Positions 1-12,600 of a DNA stretch of 64,000 bases are shown piece by piece. Made by a program: the position numbers and the translations under genes. The DNA is taken from assembly GCF_028372415.1 (NCBI RefSeq), contig NC_092876.1, positions 63,888,885 to 63,952,884 of the forward strand, read 5' to 3'. The DNA is from Notamacropus eugenii. Lineage: Eukaryota; Chordata; Mammalia; Diprotodontia; Macropodidae. The notes beneath the pieces were generated by a model. The model was given only the letters and a program-made list of their open reading frames with translations, ran no database searches and was not told the DNA's origin. Every line of letters begins with the position of its first letter. Positions within the stretch are counted from its first letter, which is position 1.

Positions 1-3000
1 GTTGGTGACAAGAGGAGAGAAGAAAAGATTTGGAACAAATCTCTAGAGAAGAGAAGGAAATAAGGAACCAAGAAAGATAAAGGAAGAAAGAGTTTTGAGC
101 AGAAGCCAAGACCCCGCTGAGGATGAGGTACCATGAATTTGTGGTGGATGAAACCAGTTTGATTTCATGATGTTATGAACTGCTTGGGAACAGGAGCATC
201 AGGGGTTAGGGTGGAGGGGTTACCCAGAGACCAAGATTCCAGGGTCAGGGGCATTGCACAGCTTAGTAGCTAGAGATACATGGGTGTGGACCAACTATTG
301 CTCAAGGAGAAAAATGAAGCCAACATTGGGAGGCTGGACCAGGAAAACTGGGATAATGATAATAATAACAGCTGACATTTAGAGGTTTGCAAGATTTCCC
401 TCTCCCCTTTACAACAGGAATGGGACCTCCTTCGAGGGGAGGAGTGATTTTTGTTTTGTCTGGAATTCTCAGACCCAGCACATAAGAGGTATTTAAGAAA
501 TGATGGTTGAATTGGATTGAATATGAACAAAACAAGGAGAAAGGTGGAAGGATTGGAGGTGGCCCCATGGGGAGTGGTATTTAAAAATTCTGGGTCATGG
601 AAATGAGGCAATCCTTAGATGGAAAGAGTTAAAAAGAGGTCAGGTTTCTGTTTCTGAATCTAGGTTCTAATCCTGACTTAGCTACTTGGAAATCTGCATG
701 ACCCTAGCTAGGTAAATCAATGAGACACTCAAGGTCTCAATTTTCTCAACTGTAAAATGAAGGGATTGGCTTAAGTGGCCCCTGACATTTCCTCCCAATG
801 CTTAAAACAATATCTGGAATATAGTAGGTACTTAATAAATGCTTATAGATTGAATAGATAATTAAATCTATTATCCTTTGAGTATAGCTGAGGTAGATCA
901 GATTGTTAGAGAGACTGTCAAGATAAATACTGAAGTTCTGACAAAGGGGGTTGGGTGAGAGGGAGGATGATGGGAGGGGAGAACGTCAGCCTGGGAGGAA
1001 GCCCTGTGAGCCAGCTGTTAATGTCAAGGAAGGAGATGAGCAAAAGTTTTGGTAGTGATAAATTTGGGTGAGTGAAATCAGTAGGGATGAGGAGAGAGGA
1101 TGGGCTTTGAAGTCACCAAGATCATGGAAAGATGGCAGTAGGGGGATGATTAAAAGCTTCACTGGGGCAAAGCACACCCCTGCCCCTTCTCCTGGCCTCC
1201 AGTCAGGCAGACTGCAACATGGGACTGGCGTCCTCAGGTATTGTCAAAAGAGTGGAGGCAGAGACAATACTCCTTGAAAGGTTGCCAAGTTCCCAAGCCA
1301 AAGGGGGGACCAGCTTGGCCTGGTCTGAACCAGGGCATAGATAATGAGGTCCTAACCTGCTGCTGCTGCTGTCCTCGGTAGCCCATGCTAAAGGCTGCCT
1401 CCTTCCTCTCCCCTCCCCCCAGCACATAGAAGGAAAGGCCCACACGCATAGGGTAGGCCTTATGCGTGAGTATAAATGGATACTTCTGTCTACAGAGAAG
1501 TATTCATAGTTCAGCCTCTCAGGGAGGGGGGTTGGAATGAAGCTTATTTAATATTTTAACAAATGATCTGGCAGAGGGAGCACTCAGTGAAATCCCCGGG
1601 GTCCTCTGGCTCTGGTGATGACCTTCAGTTCTCTTGGTCATGAAGAACAAGGATTTCAGACCCTTTCATTTGGGGGTGGGGGTATAGATTCTAATCTAGA
1701 CATCTGGTCCAACCCAAATGTGAGCAGAGATCTGCTGTATAACTTCCTGGCAATCAATCCACTGGCTGGCTGTTTGAAGGCCTTGGCCATGGCTCACTAC
1801 CTCCCAAGGCTCACTACCTCCTGAGAAAGGTCATTGTGTGAGGTGGGGCAGAAAAGTAGTCAATGATCATCAGGCAAAGGTAGTGAAATGTATTGAGGAT
1901 GCTTCACAGCATGGTGGAAAACATGATGGATTTAGATATTCTGAGGTCTGAGGTTGCCTATGTGACCTTTAGCACATCGCTTAATTTCCCTGGATCTCCA
2001 TTTTCCTCAGTTCTAAAATAATGGGGTTGGATGAGATGACCTATAAGGTACCTTCCAATGATAAATGTATGATTCTATATATCCCAATTTAATTTCCTCT
2101 TGTTAGATTCAGTCCAATGTTCTGGCCTAACCTGCTGCCCTTCTCTATCCAAGGGTGGGGAACCTGGGGCTTTGGGGCCACATGTGGCCCTCTAGGTCCT
2201 CAAGTTCAGCCCTTTAACTGAATCCAAACTTCACAGAACAAAATTCCTTCATAAAAGGATTTGTTCTGTACAACCTGGACTCAAGTCAAAAGGCTGCACC
2301 CTAGGACTTAGAAGGCCACATGTGGCCTGTCCCTCCCTTCCCTCAACACACAGTGGGGAGAGAGGCCCAGGCTTGGGGTAGACCTTTTACATGAATATAC
2401 ATGGATCCTTCTTTTTGCATCCTGTCATTCAGAGAATTAGCTAAGTGCTCCAATTCTGTGTTGCCTGCAAATCTGGATCGCATGTGTGCTCTTCTCCAAG
2501 TCATGGATAAATACCTTAAAGTGACAACGGCCGGGCCTAGATCCCTGTGGCACTCTCCTAGAGACTGCCAAGCGGACAATGAAGCGTTTATCCGTGGATG
2601 CCTACTCATACTTTTATGAAATGATGCAGAATGAAGTAAGCAGAACCGAAAACAAGATGTGCAAATAAAATGACAAGTGCGTCAATGAAGAGGACAATGA
2701 AATAAAAGTAAAACTGAGAAAAGCAGGGATCCTGCCCTCAGGCCACTGACAGCTGGTGAAACATGGATGCAAAGAAAGCACTTGGAGGTTATCGAAGCCC
2801 GCTGGAACTGCTGGATTCTCTGCAAGGTACTTTCAACTATTCTCCCCATTCTACCAGTGAGGAAACAGCCTGGTCTTGAGAAATGAAGGGTCATAAGGCT
2901 ACTAAGTGTAAGAGACAGGATTCAAACTCAGGTCCCCTCTCTGTCCACTAGGTGACATATAAGTCAGTGTGATTCAGGAAGATGACCATGGGCTGGAGTT

Positions 3001-3415
3001 AATCCCGACAGGCTTCAAGGAAGAGAAGGTCTTCAAGACTCAGTTGGGTTTAGTGAAAAGAGGACTGGGTTTGTAGCCAGAAGACTGGATATCCTGGTTG
3101 TGCCACTAAGTATATGGATGACCTTGGGTCAGTCACTGGTCTCGTTTTCTGGTCGGTGAAATGATCTAGAGGGTCACTGAAGTTCCCTACATCTCCGAAT
3201 CTGCGATCCTAGGAACCGTCCCACAGCTTGGGGCACCCTGGGCTTTCCCATTCTGGATGACCTTACCTGCTCTCGGATGCGCAGGGGCACGGACCGGCCT
3301 GGCAGGCCCAGGAGGTGCCCGGGTCAGGTTCGGCCCCTCCACCCAGGACCCCCGGAGAGGGAGGGACCTTTGGGGTGGGACACGCCCCCTCCCAGTCCCA
3401 GCGTCTCCCCCTCAC
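1..3415 (-). other. ASAP3: ASAP3 intron 1 (5' part), no further exon seen
   Basis: This stretch is non-coding on inspection. It holds MIR-type core SINEs on the plus strand (about 640-880, 1925-2085, 3050-3215), a hAT-type MITE (about 2150-2335) and a short L1 3'-end-like fragment (about 2590-2665). None of the short open frames resembles the second ASAP3 exon or any protein I know. It is called an intron by inference from the donor at 3415. Confidence 0.6.
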
Positions 3416-3550
3416 CTCCTCCCGGGCCAGCGCCGCCCCCCGGCATCGGGGCATCTTGGCAGCGAAGGCGAGCGCGGCAGGGCCGCCCTGGGAGCTGAGG
3501 TCGTCCGCGGTGACCGCCAGGAACTCGGCGACGCTGAGCTGCTCGGGCAT
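3416..3550 (-). CDS. ASAP3: ASAP3 coding exon 1 (N-terminus; gene continues off the left edge)
   Basis: The minus strand encodes 45 codons starting [18 protein letters not shown] and ending ALAREE, followed directly by a consensus donor (gtgagg, 3415-3410). From memory this matches the start of ASAP3 ([20 protein letters not shown], then [17 protein letters not shown]). ASAP3 is a multidomain ARF GTPase-activating protein (BAR, PH, ArfGAP, ankyrin repeats) acting on actin and focal adhesions. Only the residues before the BAR domain are here; the next exon is not visible between 1 and 3400, so intron 1 fills the left edge. The ATG is chosen because it fits the family start and lies in a CpG island. 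An alanine-rich stretch ([11 protein letters not shown]) is slightly longer than I recall in human. Position upstream of the E2F2 3' end on the same strand matches human gene order. Confidence 0.88.
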
Positions 3551-4250
3551 GGCTGGGGCTGGGGCTGGGGTCCGGCGCGGGGCGCAGGGGTCGGGCAGCT
3601 GCGCCGGCTGGGTCGGACGGAGCGGAGCGGGGCGAGCGCGCTGCGCCGGGCGGCCTCTCGCTGCCCCGCCTGGGCACAGTCCGAGTCCGAGGGCCCGCCC
3701 CACCCCCGCCTCGCTCCTCCTGCGGCCGGCCCCTGCCAGCACCCTCCTCCACCCCCGGCCCGGCTAGGTCCGCCCCCCCAAGTCCCCACTGCCCCTGGCC
3801 CCCACCTTGCCCCGCCCCCTCTCCCTCCCACTCGCGCCCCAGGTCCCCCATTCCTTCTGCAGCCCCCCTCCGATCCCTCCCCCTCCAGGCCCCCTCCCCA
3901 TTCTCCCGGGTCTGCCTCATCTCATCCCGCCCCCCCAGACCCTCCCCTGCACTCTGCAAGGCCCTCGGCTCCACCTCCCGGCCGCCCCACTTCGTTCGCC
4001 CCGCCCCCAGGTCCAGTCCAGCTCCTTCCCCCTTCTCTCCTTCCCACCTGGGCCCCGACGCCGCGGCTCCGCCCTCCGTCTCGCTGCCTGGGGCTCCCCG
4101 CAGTCCTGCGGGCTCAGCCTGTTTTTCCCCCTACCCCCTCCAGCCCCAGCTTCTCTGGGCTCCCGCCCCGCCCCGCTCTTGGCCCCGGGCCCAGGAGCAC
4201 TGCCCCATCCCCCCTAACCCGGCTGTACTGGCCCGACTTCTCCTTAGACA
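3551..4250 (-). promoter_or_regulatory. ASAP3 promoter / CpG island
   Basis: About 0.7 kb immediately upstream of the ASAP3 ATG is very GC- and CpG-rich, with many CCCCGCCC-type Sp1/KLF boxes and no TATA box. The island also covers exon 1 and the start of intron 1 (from about 3240). A very long plus-strand open frame over it (3257-4606) is a low-complexity Pro/Ser/Arg artefact of GC bias. The exact start site cannot be read from sequence. Confidence 0.65.
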
Positions 4251-4364
4251 GCCCTTCCCGGCCCTACCCCCCACAAAACAATCGGGGCCCTCAGGAGCCC
4301 TCCTGTCTCTCCTCTCTGAGGCTGCTGCAGCTCACCAAACAGAAACGCTCGGGCAGTGTGGAGT

Positions 4365-5330
4365 GTCAGTATCCTCATTTTACGGAGGAGGAAACTGAGG
4401 CCCAGAGAAGGGACGTGATCTCACGGACTCAGCCCTTAACGAGGGTGAGCAAAGCCAGGAACCCCTATGGTCCTGACTTTCATTACCACCTCGAGTGTGG
4501 ATCCTCACCTTCCCCACCCAAACAAAAGCCATCCTCCGGCTCCGGAGGGGGACTTCCCCTTTCTCGCTTGAGGCCCCACCGATGCCCCAGTCACCCGACT
4601 CCGTAAGAGCTGACTCCTCCCTTTCCCATCTGGTCCGTACACCACAAGTCACCCAACCCACAACCCAATTCCTTCCTCTGTTGGGTCACAAGGCAGATTC
4701 AGAACTAGGAGGGACTAGTTTGTCCAAACTCCTTACTCTGCAAAGGAGAATAGAGGCCCAGAAAGCGGAGGTGACTAGTCTAGGGTCAGTCAGTCAATGA
4801 GCATTTAGTAAGAACTTACGATGTACTGGGAACTACGGAGGAAGGCAAAACCCAGTCCCAGTTGTCCAGGAGTTCCTATTCTAATAGGGGAGACCACATA
4901 CTAACAACTGTGGGGACTAGATATTTACAATATAGATTAAAGATACTCTCAGAGCTTGAGGTACTTGCAGTAAGGGGTGGAGGGAAGGGCAGACCTCCTC
5001 CTGCAGAAGATGAGATTTGAACCACTTCTGAAGAAAGCCAAGAAACTAGGAGTTAGAGGTAAGGAGCCAGGTCACTCTAGGCATGAGCTACCGCTAGTGT
5101 AAAAGCCCGGAATCTGGAGATGGAATCTTTGGAGTCTAGTGCTAAGACATAAGTCAAGATGACTGGTGACGGACCCTGCAAATGGTTTAGAAGAGAGTGG
5201 AAAGAGAGAAAATAGAGGTACCTGGTGCAGACCAGCTCTGAAGGACTTTAGTCATGAAGGGGAAGAGAGGTACAGAGTGTTGTTTTGTTTTGTCTGTTTT
5301 AAGGATGGGACAGATGCAGCGGAGCTGAGA
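4365..5330 (-). repeat. Antisense MIR body followed by antisense L2 LINE
   Basis: 4365-4440 carries the reverse MIR body (cattttacggaggaggaaac). From about 4790 the text is the reverse complement of an L2 3' end (agcatttagtaagaacttac, then the 'ggcaaaacccagtccc' block) and continues as degenerate antisense L2 to about 5330. Identification rests on the characteristic wording of L2 3' ends; boundaries are approximate. Confidence 0.6.
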
Positions 5331-5344
5331 CTCAAAGGCTTTGT

Positions 5345-6115
5345 ATGACCTCAACTCCTCTCCTTGTATTCCCCTTCTCCCCTCCAATATATCTAGAGCA
5401 TATGGCCAGGTGCACAGGTCTGCCCACATCCCTCCCCTGGTAATTCACTGGCTCTTTATCAGCTGTGGATCAAAGTCCAAAGTCTTTAACCTGACTTTCC
5501 TCCCTACCTCCCCACCCCCAGTATTGTATTGATTTTACTTTATATGTGTAGCTTATCTTATCTAATAATATGCAAGCTCCTTGAAGGCAGAGGGGTTTCA
5601 TTTTTGTCTCCGTGTCCCTAGTGCTTAGGACAGCGTCCAGAGACCGTATTAAACATACATGGTATTTAGTAAATGCTTGTTGACTGACATTGATTCAAGA
5701 CTGTTACGTACTATTTCTTCCATCCAACCCTAGGCTTTCCTGCCTCTGCCCATATTCCCCCACTTAGGCTGCTAGGAGTCAGGTTTGAGGTGGACAGCCC
5801 ATATTAAATCTTGCCCAGCCTTTGAAGGCAAACTTAAATCTTGTCCAGCCTTTGGTGGCCCAAATGCCATCTCTTCTAGGCAGCTGCCTTCCTGGCCTCT
5901 GAAATTCTAGAGCTCCTGGTGCTTTTCCCAAGGCCTAGAGCCACAGAACATGATGATATACTCCCTGCTTCACCTCTCAAGTATAAGCTCCTTGAGGCCA
6001 GAGCCTGTGTCTCATTTTCTGCCTCCTCCTCAGTGTTCAGCACAGGGCTTTGCTCATAGTTGACCAATAGCAAATGTTTGTTCATCATCCTTGTGAAGTC
6101 ATCGGTCCTCTTTGA
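5345..6115 (+). repeat. Two sense L2 LINE 3' ends
   Basis: 5345-5695 and about 5830-6110 read as L2 3' ends on the plus strand: 'agctccttgaaggcagaggg', 'cctagtgcttaggacag', 'tagtaaatgcttgttgactg', and again 'aagctccttgaggccagagc'. Between them (5804-5860) a 30-bp unit is tandemly duplicated. No coding potential. Confidence 0.6.
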
Positions 6116-6726
6116 GAATAAAGGGTAAATCAATTAATTAAAGGATGATAAGAATTAATAACCATTGTAGGGTTCATAGACACCTCAGAACTGTGTGATC
6201 TCGATGCCTTCTAAAATCCATTCCAGTTCTAAATCTATGATCTTATGATATCTGCCTAGCCACCAGTGCAGACGCCTCTAAGAGCTCCCCACCCAGGGAC
6301 AAAAAAAAAAATCTTGCCATAGTTGACCTGGTTGGTGATTGGACTCATCCATACCCATCCTAGCTGAAAGGTCTCAGGCACATCCAACCATTGACCAACC
6401 TTTGCCTTTGATCCTCCCTCTGGACCAGACATTCTACATCTGCCCTTCCGTCTCACCCCTCTGCCTTTTACTTATGGGATGATCGCTTATTTGGCCAAAG
6501 GTGAGACATCCTATTGTCCTAGAAATGCCCAAGATTCAGTCTTGGTCGATGCAGACCAAAACTTGGCTTCCATTCCCTGCTTCCTCGTACCCATCCCTAT
6601 CAATCCCATCTCTCTTGTGTTCCCATCCTAGTCTGACCCTTCTTCTTGTTCCTGTTCCACTGGCAACAAACTGCTCTTCCTATTAGATCTATTCCTCTCA
6701 GACTCTACAGTCATGGCTCCCTCTAG

Positions 6727-6942
6727 AGCAGGGCTTCTTAAACTTTTTCCACTTGATGCTGCGTGGCCTGAGGGCATATATACAGAACCAAGGCTGCAGT
6801 GAAACTGTGAGAAACACCCCAGATTCATTATACATTTGATTTTTAATTAATTTTTGGTTGTTGCACATTCAAAAACCTTTTATTGTTGTAAATTTTTTTT
6901 TGACCCTATATGGGGTCATGACCCACAGTTTGCATCCTTGAC
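6727..6942 (+). mobile_element. hAT-type non-autonomous DNA transposon
   Basis: A copy beginning cagggcttcttaaact and ending near acccacagtttgcatccttg, with imperfect inverted ends and the palindromic 'tatggggtcatgaccc' block typical of mammalian hAT MITEs (Charlie/MER group). No transposase remains. Confidence 0.5.
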
Positions 6943-7499
6943 CATCTTCTTCAGCCCTGGAGGACAACACAGTGGTCAAGGAGGAGTACCTCTGATTCCT
7001 ACTCCTCTCCGCCGCTTCTAAGACCCTCCTCTGCACTCTCACTGAACAGACTCTGCCTTCCTTTGAGGTTCACTCCAACCGGACACATTCCCCATCCGAA
7101 TTCTGATGTCTGTCCCCATCTTGAGGCCAGTCTTTCTCCCTTCTCAAGGTGTTCAGTTCCTGGCTCACAGTTTTCCTCTATATCCCAATTTCCTCCCCTT
7201 AGACTCAGGGACTTAAATTTACAGGCGATGTTCAAATATCCTGCCTTTTAAGTTCATCAGTCTTCCTAGTTCTGATGGCATTCACCTCCACTCTGATTTG
7301 GCCACACGCAGGGCTGGTCATATGTCCCTGATCTCATCATCCACAATCTGGCCACCTCCACTATTCCTAACTCTACATAAGGAAAAGCTTCCTGGAGGAA
7401 TTGGCTTTTGGACTGTCTTAAAGGGAGCCAGGGATTCTGAGTCAGAGGCTGAGGGAGAGCCTCATTACAGGCATAAGGAACAGCTCAGATGTTGTGTTT

Positions 7500-8490
7500 G
7501 AGGAAAAGTAGGAAGTTTAGAAAGACAGGAAGGGATTAGGTTGAGAAAAGCATTAAATGCCAAATAAAGGAAATTGTATTTGATCCTAGAGGTAATAGGG
7601 AGCCATGGGGATTTATTGAGTAGGAGAGTTATGTGGGCACATCTATACTTTAGGAAAGTCATTTTGGCAGTTCCCCTCAGAGTGGGGAGGGACTTGAGGC
7701 AGAGAGACCAATTAGGAGGTTCCTGCCACAATTCTAGTGAAGACCCCCATTAACTCTGGTCTGGACCTTTCTAATAGCCTGTTGGTGGATCCTCCTGCCT
7801 CAGGTCTCTCCCCTCTCCAGTTCATCCTCCATCCAAGCACTAAAGGGATTTTCTTTTTAAAGAATAAATCTGATCATGTCACTCCACCTCCCATTTAATA
7901 AACTGCTGTGGCTCCCTAATGTCTTGAGGATCAAATACCAAATGCTCTGCTTCACATTCAAAGCCCTTCCTAATCTAACCCACTCTTACCTTGACTCTTC
8001 CACCTGTACATCCTCTTCCATCTAGTGACACTGGCCTCCTGGCTGTTCCACAAACAGGACACTCCATTTCTCTGCTCCCAGAATTTTCTCTGACTGTCCC
8101 CCATGCTTAAAACACTTCACCTTCTACAGGAAGCCTTCCCCAACCACTCTTCAATCCAGCGCCTTCCCTTTGTTCATTATTTCATCTGAATCTTCTACAT
8201 AGCTTGCTTTGTATTACTTATTTGCACGTTGTCTCTCCCATTAGATCGTAAGTTTCTGGATTGTAAGGCCTTTTTGTATCTCCAGTACTTAGTATAGTGC
8301 CTGACACATAGTAGGTGCTTAATGAGATTGATTGATTGATGACTGATTGATTGTGGCAGTAGTCCACCTGAGAAATGATGAGGGCCTGAACTTAGTGACT
8401 ATGAGTAGAGAAGAGATGATATATGAGAGATGTTATGGAGAAAGAGATGATTTGGCATTTCGTGGGTTATATGAGGAGGGTAAAAGGGAG
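7500..8490. repeat. Nested L2: antisense L2 split by a sense L2 3' end
   Basis: 7500-7735 and 8353-8490 are consecutive pieces of an antisense L2 (the 'cattttggcagttcccctcag' part, then 'agtccacctgagaaatgatg'). Between them 7750-8352 is a sense L2 3' part ending 'cctgacacatagtaggtgct' plus a (TTGA)n tail. The simplest reading is insertion of the sense copy into the older antisense copy. Confidence 0.6.
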
Positions 8491-9055
8491 AAATTGAGAA
8501 TGATCTTTATGTAATGAACCTGAAACTCCTTGGACCATGACTTCCTACTTCCCTTTTCACGGTGTCACTTTCCACCTCTTCCAAACCCTCTGTCCACCCT
8601 TATCTCAGTTTGTCCCTCTTGCTTTCCCAGCCCACCCTCCCTACTCCGGCCTTACATTACTCCCCTAGGGATCTTCAACTGTAGACTTAACCAGGTTCAG
8701 TCGGTACTTGGCACTCTGTGCTCTGCCCTTGGGGCTAATAATAGCTTCTACCTCCCAGGCTTGTTGTCACCAGCCAATGAGATAATAAGTGTAAAGCATT
8801 TTATGAGCTTTAAAGCACTATTTAAATGCTAGCTGTCCCGAGTGGTATTTCTTTGTGTTCTGGTGAGTAAACATACAGCACGATAACCTGTCCGCACAGT
8901 GGTGGGTTTTGCACCAACTTGGTCCTAACTTAGATTGGAGGGCAACAGTGAATACTCTGCTTGTCATTGTTTCTTATTGGCCTGGATGAGCAGGAAAGTT
9001 ATTCTGCTGACAATTTTGAAAATGGGAGGGAGCCTTGGTCAACATTATGAAGCTC

Positions 9056-9074
9056 TGGCCACCAGAGGGCAGTG
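9056..9074 (+). promoter_or_regulatory. Strong CTCF-like motif
   Basis: The 19-mer TGGCCACCAGAGGGCAGTG matches all 14 positions of the CTCF core pattern CCASYAGRKGGCRS, plus strand. It lies in non-repetitive sequence between ASAP3 exon 1 and the E2F2 3' end. Occupancy is inference. Confidence 0.6.
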
Positions 9075-9559
9075 ATCGCCCCAATCTGGATTCACACAAC
9101 CTCTGGCCTTGGTCCTGGCTAGATTTGGGGGATGAGGGGAAGAGCCTGAGGACAGCAACCTGGTGTCCTTATCACCCAGGATATATACCTGAGAATGGCA
9201 GTTCCAGGATCTCAAGTCAACTCAGCTGTGCCAATGAAAAGAGTCTATTATAGAAACATCCATAGTGGTCATTCAGTCATCTATGGTCAGTGACCAGCGG
9301 TAGTCTTTGGTCAAGGTCAATTTTGGACTGTCACAGGGAAACAGGGCCAATCACAACTGGTGATGTCACCTAATTAGTATTTACACTGTACCACTAGCCC
9401 TCACCTTAAGCTCTCCAAGCTGATTTCCTTATGGGCTACATAAGGATGTTTGGCCTTAACAATGTCAAAAAGGTCCCATATTTTAAGATCTCATCCAGCT
9501 CTAAGATTCTATCTCCTAAAGCCCTTTCTAGATCCAATATTCTCTATTTTAAGGTCTTT

Positions 9560-9695
9560 TCCAGATCTGCCGTTGTGTCAACATCTGACATCCTGTGTGC
9601 CAAAGGCCTTCCCAGCTCTGACACTGTGTTCTAAGGCCCCTCCCAGCTCTGACATTCTGTGTTCTTAGGGCCCTCCCAGCTCTGACATTCTATGA
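9560..9695 (+). repeat. 33-bp minisatellite, copy set 1 (ASAP3-E2F2 spacer)
   Basis: Three to four degenerate copies of a roughly 33-bp unit (core CTGACATTCTGTGTTCTAAG then GCCCYTCCCAGCT). The same unit recurs at 18.5, 19.9, 26.2 and 29.3 kb and, inverted, at 52.2 and 63.9 kb. Confidence 0.7.
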
Positions 9696-12600
9696 TGTAC
9701 ATCAACAAAGCCTGACCATTACTGACTAGGATAAATGGGCTAGTAAATTCTGAGCTATGTTCCTAGTAGGGTGGATGGTATTGTGCAGTTTATCTCCTTT
9801 CCTCTTCCCCTCTGGGATCCATGATAGATATTGTCAGGGTGGCTACCTGGAGAGAGGAATGACGTAGCACTGACACAGATGTGAATCTTCCCTCCACCAA
9901 AAGCTAATTGGGCTCATATGGGAAAGAGGCGAGCATCCTGTCACCCTCAGTGCTGTGCTGCCACCAATAACTTATCCACTCAGTCCAGAATATAGACTCA
10001 GCCTGGAAAGGAGGCTGCCCAGCATTCTCAGGTGACCACATCTCCTCCTATCTGCTCTTCCCTTAGCGCCAGCAAAAAATTGGAAAAAGCCAAAGAAATG
10101 AATCACAAATGGTAGAATTTCATTGTGTGTATGGGGAGGGGGCAGTGTGTATGTGTGTATGTGTGTTTGTAAAAGGGTAGAGGTGTGGATATGGTGAAGG
10201 AGAGCCAGCCAGCACTGAATTTGGAACCAGAGGACTTTGGTTTGAATCCCAGCTAGGTGACCTTACATTTGTAAATCCCTTTCCCCCTTTCAGTCTGATA
10301 CAAAATGAAGAGGTCAGTCTGTATGGTGTCTGAGATCTCTCCCAGCTCTCATTATAGGATACTGTCCTCTCCTGAAGGGCTCCTGTCACCCTGAGCCGCC
10401 CTTGCTCCACCTTCGGAGCCTAGGAGGGTATTTGTAAGGGCACCTCTTAAGTGACATCAGGAATCCAAAACCACAGAGCCTCGCCACCCTGTTTAATACT
10501 GGGCTTGTTGTAAGGATCAAATGAGATATTTGCAGTGTGCTCATCACTGCAGAGCACCACATAGTTGGTGCTATAAGAATACTATCTATTATTATAATTA
10601 TAATCATATAACATGTTTTATATATAATAATTATATACTATCATTATTATAGAATTCATATAGTGCCTTAAGGTTTACAAAGCACCTTACAAATATTAGC
10701 CTCGCAACAACCCTGGAAGGTAGGTTCATTTTACCAATGAGGAAACTGAGGCAAGCTCTCAGTACAAGCAATGCAACACAGGCTTCCCATTTCTCCAGCC
10801 TGCTCACCAAAACAGGTCCTATGAAAGGTAGACACCAGATCCAGAATGAAATATTCAGAGGGGAAAAAGGACCCTAAGAGTGGGAACAAGAATCATTCGA
10901 ATATACATTCAAGGTGGTTTTCCTTCAAGCTGCCTCCTTCCCCCCAAAAAAGATGTCGGACCTTCCTGATTTGTCAACTAAAGGGATTAATGAATCCCAC
11001 TGACAAGGCTCAGGGCCTGGGGAGGTGGAAGGGAACCTTACAGTGGCTGAATCCAAACTGCTCCAGGTAGAATTGCAGAGACACACCTGCAGACCCAGCC
11101 AAGCTAGGGGATGATTTGGCTGGATTATACTCATTTGTTACAAGGGAGGGCTTTTATTATTTGGGAAAATAGTGGGAGGAGCTAGAATGATACCAAAGAG
11201 CAAGAACAGTGAATCATTTAAAAATACTCATGTAAGCAGCAGGCCATTCAGAAGAGGAAATGGATACATGGGCAGTGTTGTGACTCATGTTAAATTTGAA
11301 ACTCTATTTAAAATCTCAGACATAGAAATTCACTGTCTCATTCACCATCAGGGATTTTGAGGTAGAAGCTACCTCCAGGTTTATGTAGCTGCACCTTCAT
11401 GATTTTACCACTTCCACAGAATGACTCACCCAAGGTCACTCACCCAAGCTTAAGAGGTGGAATTCAAACCCAGGATCTCTGATTCTGCACTTTTCCACTG
11501 TATTATTACTAGTAGCCTCCCTAAAAAGTAAGCCTTTTCTTCTGTCTTTTGTACGGGGAAGTATACATGCTTGTGGATGCCTGGCAACTTCATAATAAAG
11601 AATTTTTTAAAAATAAATTTTTCTGAAAAAACCTGTCACTGAACACATGCACTGTATAATCTATAGCTTCCTGGCACCTGTATTTTTGGCAAACCAAAGT
11701 TTTAATGTTATATTGTTGAAATTGCCACCTGATGCATAGAACTGAACCTGAAAGCCACTTTGGGAGAAAAAAAAAGACTAGATCTTAAGACAGCCAGATG
11801 TGTGTGTGATATCCATGTATACACACAGGTGTGTGGATAGAGATCTCTCTACACAAACACACATATTCTGTGCTCTAAGGCTCCTCCCAACACCATCTAG
11901 TCATTATATATGGGGGTTAATATTATACACACAAACATTAGAATTTAAGATTGAAAAGGCTGTCTCTTCTGCCACGCATTGTACACTAACATAGCTTATT
12001 TATTCTGCTGCTACAAGGGGGGTAAAGAGAGGAAGGGGGGAGAGAGATGGAAAGATGAAGAGAGGTGGGGAAGAGGAGGGAGAGAGAAATGGAGAGAAGG
12101 GAAAGAGAAAGAGAGAGAGAGATAGAGAAAGAGAAGGAGGGAGAGAGAGCATGAGTCTAGGCCTATATCTATAGACAGGATATATAGACAGATGGATATG
12201 TAAGATAGCTAGCTAGCTAGTTTGCCCCCTTCTGGCAGCAGAAGAGACAGTGCATTAGTATCAGATATATAGCAAAGGACTAGAAGGAACTTTTTGAATT
12301 TTAAATTCCAGGAAATGTATTCATGCTACTTGGGGCTTGGCCCAGATAGTACTGTTTGTTTCCCAATAAACCCAGGACCATGCAGAAGGCACCACTGGCA
12401 GAAAGTCAGGCGCCCATCACTGGATGGGGAAGATTCCTGCAGCGGTGAAAGACCAAGAGACATGAGATATATGCAAGAAAATTATGAAAAGTGAGTCAAC
12501 ACCTTGCTAAAGGAGACCCCAAAATATGCTGAAGAAAACAACACTTTGAAAAATACTAACCCAAATAGCAAAAGAGGTTCAAAAAGTGGTGAAAGATCAG

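Noticed and set aside
3257..4606. 449-codon plus-strand open frame
   Set aside because: Proline/serine/arginine low-complexity translation of the ASAP3 CpG island, opposite the real exon; stop codons are rare because of GC content.
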